59,225 bases of DNA from Chloroflexota bacterium (GTDB lineage: Bacteria; Chloroflexota; Chloroflexia; QHBQ01; JADMIH01). The first letter of the stretch is position 1. Each line of letters starts with the position of its first letter. The notes beneath the pieces were generated by a model, which saw only the letters and a list, made by a program, of their open reading frames with translations, was not told the DNA's origin and made no database searches. The stretch is from positions 1 through 59,225 of the forward strand of contig JADMIH010000003.1 in NCBI GenBank assembly GCA_015478675.1. Direction: 5' to 3'. A program made the translations under genes and the position numbers. Shown piece after piece: positions 53,421-59,225 of this stretch.

Positions 53421-53661
53421 GTAAGGGTTCAGAGTTGGGGTGGAGCAATCTGCAAGGAGTAGGGGTGGAGGCGTACCCTTACCTACCCTCACCCCATGCC
53501 CCCTCTCCCATGAAGGGAGGAGGGGCATGGGGTGAGGGAGAAGGCCCCCTCTCCCTTCATGGGAGAGGGGGCATGGGGGTGAGGGTGCGTTGGGGGTGAG
53601 GGTAGGTATGCCCGCACAGCTACTCCTTGCAGATTGCTCCACCCCAACTCTGAACATTTAC
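53421..53661. repeat. MITE/REP-like element, GTAANNGTTCAG family, near-perfect long palindrome
   Basis: GTAAGGGTTCAG (53421-53432) and CTGAACATTTAC (53650-53661) are the ends. Bases 53427-53461 and 53621-53655 are exact 35-bp inverted copies. The middle holds two CCCTCTCCC hairpin units in opposite orientation (~53500-53575). It looks like two family members head to head, or the complete form from which the half copies elsewhere derive. It lies between the divergent esterase and wecB genes. Confidence 0.75.
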
Positions 53662-53734
53662 GAGCCGCCGCCGCTTTGCGCCTGCGCATGGGCGGTGTTA
53701 TACTTATTGTTGGGCTTGTTTGGACCGCATAACT

Positions 53735-54823
53735 ATGAAAGTACTTTCTGTGGTAGGCGCTCGTCCCCAATTTGTCAAGGCGGCTCCGGTCAGCCGCGCC
53801 CTGCAGGATGCAGGCATCAGCGAGGTGCTGCTACATACAGGCCAGCACTACGATCATGGCATGTCTGGCGTCTTCTTTGATGAGCTGGGTATAGACGAGC
53901 CACGCTACAACCTTGGAGTTGGTTCAGCTTCACATGGAGCGCAGACGGCGGCTATGCTGGCGGGTATAGAAAACGTCTTACTGACAGAGCGGCCCAACGC
54001 GCTCCTCATCTATGGCGACACCAACTCTACCCTCGCGGGCGCGCTCGCGGCGGCCAAGCAAGGAGTGCCTGTGGCCCACGTAGAGGCAGGCTTGCGCTCC
54101 TACAACAGGGATATGCCGGAGGAAATTAACCGTGTGGTGGCCGATAGCCTCTCCACTCTCCTCTTTTGCCCGACGCAGCTTGCCGCCGCTAATCTGGCCC
54201 GCGAGGGCATTACAAAGGGAGTGCATATCGTAGGCGACGTGATGTACGATGCTCTGTTATGGGCGGACCGACAGCTTCCTGAGCAACTGGACAGCCCGAA
54301 CATCCTTTGCAGGCTAGGGCTTGAGCCACGTGGGTATTTGCTGGCAACTCTGCATCGCGCCTCCAACACAGATGACCCTGCGAAGCTGCAAGAGATCGTC
54401 TCCGCCCTCGGTGCGGCTGGCGAGAAAGTAGTATTCCCGGTCCACCCTCGCACGCAAAAAGCTCTTGAGGAGAATGGGATCGCGCTCGGCGGCAATTTAC
54501 ACGCCTTAGATCCCGTATCATACATGGACATGCTCGAATTAGAGAAGAATGCCCGTGTAATCCTTACCGACTCGGGTGGAGTGCAAAAAGAGGCATTCTG
54601 GTTCGGGGTGCCATGCATAACTATGCGCGCCGAGACCGAATGGGTCGAGACGGTAGACTCCGGCTGGAATACCCTCACAGGCACCAACAAAGATCGCATA
54701 CTGACAGCCCTACAAGCGCCCCGCCCCAACGCCAACCCACCACCCATCTACGGCGACGGCCACGCGGCGAAGAAGATAGCATCGCTGTTAGAGGAGGGGC
54801 ACGTGAAAGGTGAAACGCAATGA
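53735..54823 (+). CDS. wecB: UDP-HexNAc 2-epimerase, non-hydrolysing (WecB/WbpI type)
   Basis: 362 residues from ATG 53735 (MKVLSVVGARPQFVKAAP); a TTG five codons earlier is possible. It epimerises C2 of a UDP-N-acetylhexosamine via an elimination/re-addition mechanism. Family motifs: LHTGQHYDHGMS, YGDTNSTLAGALAA, HVEAGLRSYNRDMPEEINRV, FPVHPRTQKAL, LTDSGGVQKEAFWFGVP and the Glu of ETEWVETVDSG. WecB (UDP-GlcNAc to UDP-ManNAc) and WbpI (the 2,3-diacetamido uronate) are homologous and cannot be told apart by eye. The four following genes, including an aminotransferase and an acetyltransferase, favour a WbpI-like role. It is the first gene of the plus-strand nucleotide-sugar operon. Confidence 0.92.
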   Translation: MKVLSVVGARPQFVKAAPVSRALQDAGISEVLLHTGQHYDHGMSGVFFDELGIDEPRYNLGVGSASHGAQTAAMLAGIENVLLTERPNALLIYGDTNSTLAGALAAAKQGVPVAHVEAGLRSYNRDMPEEINRVVADSLSTLLFCPTQLAAANLAREGITKGVHIVGDVMYDALLWADRQLPEQLDSPNILCRLGLEPRGYLLATLHRASNTDDPAKLQEIVSALGAAGEKVVFPVHPRTQKALEENGIALGGNLHALDPVSYMDMLELEKNARVILTDSGGVQKEAFWFGVPCITMRAETEWVETVDSGWNTLTGTNKDRILTALQAPRPNANPPPIYGDGHAAKKIASLLEEGHVKGETQ

Positions 54824-54920
54824 ATATGGCGTACTGCGTATTACGTGAGCCTTAGAAGGTAACGATAGACAATCCATAATCCCTCAGTTTCACATTTCAC
54901 GCCCCACAACCAAAAGCATC

Positions 54921-55505
54921 ATGAACAACGTATACATACACCCCACAGCCGACGTATCACCGAACGCTACGTTGGGTGATGGGACAAAGGTTTGGCACCA
55001 GGCCCAGGTCCGGGAGGGGGCGGCGCTGGGGCGCAACTGCATCCTCGGCAAGGGGGCCTATATCGACTTTGGCGTGCAAATCGGCGACAACGTCAAAATA
55101 CAGAACCGCGCCAGCGTCTATCATGGCGTGACCCTTGAGAATGGCGTCTTCGTAGGACCGCACGTTATATTCACAAACGACAAGATGCCCCGGGCCGTCA
55201 ACCCAGACGGCTCCCCTAAAAGCGATGATGACTGGGAGCTTGGGCACATCCTGGTGAAAGAGGGCGCATCCCTCGGTGCGGGGGCGATTATCGTCACCGG
55301 CGTTACTATAGGCCGCTTCGCGATGGTAGGCGCGGGCGCGGTAGTGACCAGAGATGTGCCCGATCATGGCCTTGTCTACGGCAACCCGGCACATCTGGCA
55401 GGCTACGTTTGCTCCTGCGGCCACAAGTTGGCAAAAGCAGAGAATAGAGCCAGCACCCAAACGTGGCGCTGTCCAAGCTGTGGTAGAGAAGAAGTTATTG
55501 CATAG
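54921..55505 (+). CDS. Sugar-amine N-acetyltransferase, left-handed beta-helix (WbpD/WlbB-like)
   Basis: 194 residues. Repeated hexapeptide-type turns (IHPTADVSPNATLGDGTKV; VREGAALGRNCILGKGAYID; VKEGASLGAGAIIVTGVTIG; VGAGAVVTRDVP) form a left-handed beta-helix that binds acetyl-CoA, probably as a trimer. The C-terminus is a small metal-ribbon-like tail (CSCGHKL...CPSCG), which many WbpD/WlbB relatives share. Expected reaction: acetylation of the 3-amino group of UDP-GlcNAc(3NH2)A. It lies ~98 bp after wecB and just before a strong hairpin at 55509. The aminotransferase that would make its substrate is next. Confidence 0.88.
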   Translation: MNNVYIHPTADVSPNATLGDGTKVWHQAQVREGAALGRNCILGKGAYIDFGVQIGDNVKIQNRASVYHGVTLENGVFVGPHVIFTNDKMPRAVNPDGSPKSDDDWELGHILVKEGASLGAGAIIVTGVTIGRFAMVGAGAVVTRDVPDHGLVYGNPAHLAGYVCSCGHKLAKAENRASTQTWRCPSCGREEVIA

Positions 55506-55508
55506 CAT

Positions 55509-55572
55509 GTGGTGCGTGGTGGTCAATTGCGAGTTGGATCGCCATAACTCGCAATTGACCACCACGCACCAC
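55509..55572. repeat. Perfect 27-bp inverted repeat inside the nucleotide-sugar operon
   Basis: Arms 55509-55535 and 55546-55572 are exact reverse complements (containing GTGGTCAATTGCGAGTT) with a 10-nt loop. It begins 4 nt after the acetyltransferase stop and ends 16 nt before the next start, with AAGGA between. It could be an attenuator, an mRNA stability element or a small inserted repeat. Confidence 0.7.
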
Positions 55573-55587
55573 CCATAAGGACCATCC

Positions 55588-56679
55588 ATGATACAAATGG
55601 CTCGCCCCCAGATAGGGGAAGAGGAGAAAGCGGCGGTCATGGCCGTGCTGGATTCGGGGCAACTTGCTCAAGGCGCTGTAGTCGCTGATTTCGAGAAAGC
55701 CTTTGCCCACTACTGCGGCGTCAAGCACGCGGTGGCAACAACCAATGGCACCACCGCGCTGCATGTGGCGTTGCTGGCGCACGGCATCGGAGCGGGCGAT
55801 GAGGTAATTACCACGCCATTCACCTTTATCGCCTCGGCAAACTCTATAGTCTACGTTGGAGCGCGGCCCGTCTTTGTGGATATTGACCCTACCAGCTATA
55901 ACATAGATGTTGAGCAGATAGAAGCAGCGATCACGCCGCGCACCAGAGCGATAATGCCGGTGGACCTCTACGGCAATCCCGCTGAGATGAAGCGCATATC
56001 GGAGATCGCCCAAAAGCATGGCCTTGCCGTGATCGAGGACGCGGCGCAGGCCCACGGCGCGGCAATCGACAGCAAGCGAGCCGGAAGCTGGGGCACAGGC
56101 TGCTTCTCGTTTTATCCAACAAAGAACATCACCACAGGCGAAGGTGGTATGATCACCACCAACGATGACATAGTAGCTGACCAGGCTGTAATGATCCGCG
56201 GTCACGGCATGCGCAAGCGCTACTACCACGAAATGCTTGGCTATAACTTCAGAATGACTAACATACACGCCGCCATAGGGCTGGCGCAGCTGCCCAGGCT
56301 GGAGAGCTTCAACGAGCGCCGCATCGCCAATGCGGCGTACCTTAGCGAGCATCTACACTCTGAGAAAGTATTGGCCCCACATGTGCGTCCAGGCACTCGC
56401 CACGTATTCCACCAGTACACAGTTCGTGTCTTGCCTCCCCTGGACCGCGACAATGTGCGCGAGCAGCTAGCGGCGGCGGGCGTAGGCACAGAGGTCTATT
56501 ATCCTGTGCCTGTTCACAAGCAGCAGGTCTTCGCCGAAATGGGTTATAACGACCAGAGTTACCCTGAAAGCGAAAAAGCAGCAAAGCAAGTGCTTTCCCT
56601 ACCCGTTCACCCCGGCCTCAGCCAGCAAGAGCTTGAGACCGTAGTGGCCGCTGTGCGGAACTTGCGGGTTCAGGCGTGA
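55588..56679 (+). CDS. DegT/DnrJ/EryC1-family sugar aminotransferase (WbpE/WlbC-like)
   Basis: 363 residues from ATG 55588, with AAGGA 7 nt upstream. It is a PLP enzyme that transfers an amino group from glutamate to a keto nucleotide-sugar. Landmarks: ATTNGTTALHVALLAHG (phosphate-binding loop), VIEDAAQAHGA (ring-stacking and Asp) and CFSFYPTKNITTGEGGM with the Schiff-base Lys (~186). The end carries the usual VHKQQVF. In the WbpB/WbpE pair the ketone at C3 of the uronate is made by the dehydrogenase and aminated here. The stop overlaps the start of the dehydrogenase gene by 4 bp (GTGA). Confidence 0.92.
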   Translation: MIQMARPQIGEEEKAAVMAVLDSGQLAQGAVVADFEKAFAHYCGVKHAVATTNGTTALHVALLAHGIGAGDEVITTPFTFIASANSIVYVGARPVFVDIDPTSYNIDVEQIEAAITPRTRAIMPVDLYGNPAEMKRISEIAQKHGLAVIEDAAQAHGAAIDSKRAGSWGTGCFSFYPTKNITTGEGGMITTNDDIVADQAVMIRGHGMRKRYYHEMLGYNFRMTNIHAAIGLAQLPRLESFNERRIANAAYLSEHLHSEKVLAPHVRPGTRHVFHQYTVRVLPPLDRDNVREQLAAAGVGTEVYYPVPVHKQQVFAEMGYNDQSYPESEKAAKQVLSLPVHPGLSQQELETVVAAVRNLRVQA

Positions 56680-57701
56680 GCGCTTTGTGCAGCAACACAC
56701 CCCAATACCCAACTCGTATTGCCGTTATCGGTGCGGGCGCTATGGGCCGCAACCACCTGCGGGTGCTCAACGACCTTGAGCAGGCGCGGCTTGTGGGAGT
56801 GGCTGATGCCGATGCCGCCACCGCCCAACGTGCAGCGCGGCACTTTGGAATCGCGGCGTACACAGACTATAGAGCACTCCTCGAGAAAGCTCATCCAGAA
56901 GCAGTTGTCATCGCTGTGCCTACGATCATGCACCGCGAAGTAGCCCTTGCGGCAATCGCTCGCGGTATGCATCTACTGGTGGAGAAGCCGATAGCATACA
57001 CCCTGGAAGAAGGCCAGGAGATGCTAGATGCGGCGCGGCAAGCGGGCGTGATACTCAGCGTGGGGCACATAGAGCGCTATAACCCCGCCATCAAAGAACT
57101 GCACAGGCGATTGCGAAGCGGCGAGCTTGGACGCGTCTTCCAACTGCACGCTCGCAGACTTGGGCCTTTCCCGCCACGCGTGCGCGATGTAGGGGTGGTA
57201 ATTGACCTGGCGACCCACGACGTTGATATAATGCGCTACCTGAGCGGGTCGGAAGTGACACGTGTCTATGCTGAAACCGCGCGCCAGATACACACAGAGC
57301 ATGAGGACCTCTTATCGGGCCTGCTCAGGTTCGCCGATCAATCTATTGGTGTGCTGGATATAAATTGGCTCACCCCCACGAAGATACGTGAGCTTATGGT
57401 GACAGGCGAGAAGGGGATGTTCCACGTCAATTATCTTACGCAGGAGCTATACTTTTATGAGAACAATTACATCAAGACTGACTGGAACGCAATCTCAAAC
57501 ATCTCAGGGGTGAGCGAAGGCGACATGGTACGTCCGCGCATAGATAAGGCCGAGCCGCTGAAGGTGGAGCTAGATCACTTCTTACGCGCGGTTCAAGGCG
57601 AAGATGTGCCTGTTGTGTCAGGGGAGGACGGCCTGACGGCGCTGTATATAGCTCGACTGATCGTGCGGTCAGGTGTCGAAGGTATGGCTTTTGAGGCTTA
57701 G
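56676..57701 (+). CDS. Gfo/Idh/MocA-family nucleotide-sugar oxidoreductase (WbpB/WlbA-like)
   Basis: 341 residues. Rossmann motif IAVIGAGAMGRNHLRVL (~10-26), the EKPIAYTLEEGQ motif (the catalytic Lys of the family, ~97-108) and the C-terminal-domain signature VVIDLATHDVDIMRYL. It is expected to oxidise C3 of a UDP-N-acetylglucosaminuronic acid with NAD. The GTG start overlaps the aminotransferase stop by 4 bp, so translation is coupled. In Pseudomonas and Bordetella this enzyme works directly with the aminotransferase, and the overlap fits that. Confidence 0.9.
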   Translation: MSALCSNTPQYPTRIAVIGAGAMGRNHLRVLNDLEQARLVGVADADAATAQRAARHFGIAAYTDYRALLEKAHPEAVVIAVPTIMHREVALAAIARGMHLLVEKPIAYTLEEGQEMLDAARQAGVILSVGHIERYNPAIKELHRRLRSGELGRVFQLHARRLGPFPPRVRDVGVVIDLATHDVDIMRYLSGSEVTRVYAETARQIHTEHEDLLSGLLRFADQSIGVLDINWLTPTKIRELMVTGEKGMFHVNYLTQELYFYENNYIKTDWNAISNISGVSEGDMVRPRIDKAEPLKVELDHFLRAVQGEDVPVVSGEDGLTALYIARLIVRSGVEGMAFEA

Positions 57702-57712
57702 GGGGCTTCTTA

Positions 57713-59026
57713 TTGGCACACTATAAAGTGAGTGTAGTTGGGCTGGGCAAGATCGGGCTGCCTCTGGCGGCGCAGTTTGCTCGCAGTGGGCTGCAAGTTG
57801 TAGGTTGCGATATTTCGCCGGAGGTAGTCGCGGCCATCAACGCAGGGCAGGCGCACATCAAAGAAGAGCCTGGGCTTGCCGAACGAGTGTCGGAGGCGGT
57901 GTCAAACGGCTCTCTAACCGCCACCACCAACACAACAGAAGCTGTCAGGCAGAGCAATGTCGTAGTCATAATAGTGCCCCTCATAGTAGACGAGCAGCAC
58001 AACATAGACTACAAGAATATAGACGCCGCGACCGAAACGGTGGCGGGCGGGCTGCAACGCGGCGCTCTTATTATCTATGAGACCACCCTTCCCGTCGGCA
58101 CAACCCGCAGCCGCTTCGGGCAAGCTCTCGCTCAACATTCAGGCCTCGAATTGGGCCGTGACTTCTCCCTTGCCTTCAGCCCGGAGCGCGTATACAGCGG
58201 GCGTATCTTCCACGATCTTCAGCAATATCCCAAAGTAATAGGCGGGGTGACGCCCCAATGCACAGCCGATGCCGTGGCCTTCTACCAGGCAGCCCTCCCC
58301 GGCGCGGCTCTGCTAACCGTGCACAACTCGGATGCCGCCGAGATGGTCAAGCTGGCCGAGACCACATACCGCGATGTAAATATCGCCCTCGCCAACGAGT
58401 TTGCGCGTCTGGCAGCGGCGTACAACTTGCCTGTAGATGAGGTTATATCCGCCGCTAACACCCAGCCATACTCCCACATTCACAGGCCGGGTATAGCGGT
58501 GGGAGGCCATTGTATACCTGTTTACCCATATTTTCTCATCAACCAATCTCAGGGCGAAAGGTTGGGCCTGCTCACCGAGGCCCGGCAGATAAATGATGGT
58601 ATGGCTGGTTGGGCGCTCGACAGGTTAGACGAAGCGTTGAGCGGACTACAGGGCAGGCGTGTGCTTGTGCTGGGCCTTGCCTACAGAGAAAACGTGAAAG
58701 AAAGTGTATTCTCAGGCGCGGTGCGTATTATAGACATGCTCAAGAAACGTGGCGCAACTCCGCTCGTTAACGACCCGCTATACACATCCCAGGAGATAAC
58801 CCACTACGGCGGTGAGCCGGTAACGCTTACCGACTTGCCGCAGATAGATGCGCTGATTCTGCAAGCATACCATTATGAATACAGATCGCTCGACTGGTCG
58901 CAAATAGCGGAGCTTGGATGCGAGGCAGTGCTGGATGGGCGCAACAGCCTGGAGCGCGAGGCGATAGAGAGCACAGGTATGCAATACCTGGGGATAGGGC
59001 GGGGAACCACGAATTATGAATTATGA
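57713..59026 (+). CDS. UDP-sugar 6-dehydrogenase (WbpA/WecC type)
   Basis: 437 residues. NAD site VVGLGKIGLPLAAQFARSGL (~8-27); IIYETTLPVGTT; SPERVYSGRIFHDLQQYPKV; the catalytic Cys in VGGHCIPVYPYF (~270); C-terminal GLAYRENVKESVFSGAVRII. It makes two successive oxidations at C6 to give the uronic acid. UDP-GlcNAc (WbpA) or UDP-ManNAc (WecC) are the likely substrates; glucose is less likely given the VxxGGHCIPV context. The start is TTG 57713 with a purine-rich GGGGGC run upstream. It is the last operon gene before the edge. The region after it (59027-59225) has tandem AATTATGAATT repeats and no gene. Confidence 0.9.
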   Translation: MAHYKVSVVGLGKIGLPLAAQFARSGLQVVGCDISPEVVAAINAGQAHIKEEPGLAERVSEAVSNGSLTATTNTTEAVRQSNVVVIIVPLIVDEQHNIDYKNIDAATETVAGGLQRGALIIYETTLPVGTTRSRFGQALAQHSGLELGRDFSLAFSPERVYSGRIFHDLQQYPKVIGGVTPQCTADAVAFYQAALPGAALLTVHNSDAAEMVKLAETTYRDVNIALANEFARLAAAYNLPVDEVISAANTQPYSHIHRPGIAVGGHCIPVYPYFLINQSQGERLGLLTEARQINDGMAGWALDRLDEALSGLQGRRVLVLGLAYRENVKESVFSGAVRIIDMLKKRGATPLVNDPLYTSQEITHYGGEPVTLTDLPQIDALILQAYHYEYRSLDWSQIAELGCEAVLDGRNSLEREAIESTGMQYLGIGRGTTNYEL

Positions 59027-59225
59027 ATTAGTAATCAGGAATTATGAATTGATTATCGGTTGTTCTTCTGTACATCACGAAAAACTATCCGCTGCTGCTA
59101 CTCCCCCATTGATGTTACCAGCCGGTAACTCGTAATTACCAATTTAGGACTTTCGCTTGGACCAGATCAACTCGACTTTGTACAGTAACAATTCAATAGC
59201 AGACCGCGTAAGCCAGCCTCTCGAG

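Noticed and set aside
53307..53657. 117-residue N-terminal extension of the esterase
   Set aside because: It runs through the palindromic repeat and gives low-complexity Pro/Ser sequence; the family begins at MQREYHKW.
2022..53661. CRISPR array
   Set aside because: Repeats are dispersed, of variable length and have no regular spacers.
59027..59225. Gene at the right edge
   Set aside because: Tandem AATTATGAATT units and no open frame with a ribosome site; nothing supportable.

Overview
The window looks like a chromosomal segment of a Chloroflexota-type bacterium. This is inferred from gene content, not from a marker gene. The supporting signs are GT-C membrane glycosyltransferases fused to NHL propellers, two Agl23-like (TIGR03663-type) proteins, surface proteins with repeats of the type ending in VQYFERxRFE, a class II B12-dependent ribonucleotide reductase with NrdR, a split-alpha proton-translocating transhydrogenase, and frequent GTG/TTG starts behind good Shine-Dalgarno sites. 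I see no rRNA, tRNA, CRISPR array, intact transposase or phage gene.

Layout. 1-12 kb: mostly secreted or surface proteins on the minus strand (an Asp-box sialidase-like protein cut by the left edge, a GH5-like protein, an FxLYD lipoprotein), plus a plus-strand secreted protein with two sulfite-oxidase-fold domains, a threonine dehydratase, a TPR-V4R protein and an alpha/beta hydrolase. 12.3-16.5 kb: an nrdR-nrdJ operon with a recognisable promoter and candidate paired NrdR boxes. 16.8-37 kb: a lipid-linked glycan block with UppP, a YbhN/LPG-synthase-like membrane protein, a GT2, a 2137-residue double GT-C protein, a methyltransferase, another GT-C protein and two Agl23-like proteins. 37.3-41.9 kb (plus): an M20 hydrolase, a tandem PRC-barrel-like protein and an ABC-2 ATPase/permease pair. 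42-48.8 kb (minus): an SH3b membrane protein, a thioredoxin-reductase-like flavoprotein, pntAA-pntAB-pntB and mdh. 48.8-53.3 kb (minus): a tight four-gene set of an esterase, an ATP-grasp enzyme, a circularly permuted ATP-grasp enzyme and a GCS2-type carboxylate-amine ligase. 53.7-59 kb (plus): five nucleotide-sugar enzymes that match, step for step, the route from UDP-GlcNAc to UDP-2,3-diacetamido-2,3-dideoxymannuronic acid.

How it fits together. UppP, GT2, the GT-C proteins and the nucleotide-sugar operon all point to an extensive cell-surface glycan or glycoprotein system. The PntAB and malate dehydrogenase genes supply and balance NAD(P)H. The ATP-grasp/GCS2 quartet has the composition of a small-peptide or amide-ligase pathway with no known product and is the best candidate for an undescribed system.

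Non-coding structure. Six intergenic elements of 115-241 bp share inverted termini close to GTAANNGTTCAG, and several carry the hairpin CCCTCTCCC-ATGAA-GGGAGAGGG. They look like a MITE/REP-type family. A different 162-bp MITE-like element with 23-bp inverted ends lies at 5631-5792. Several strong hairpins sit just after operon ends and are probably terminators.
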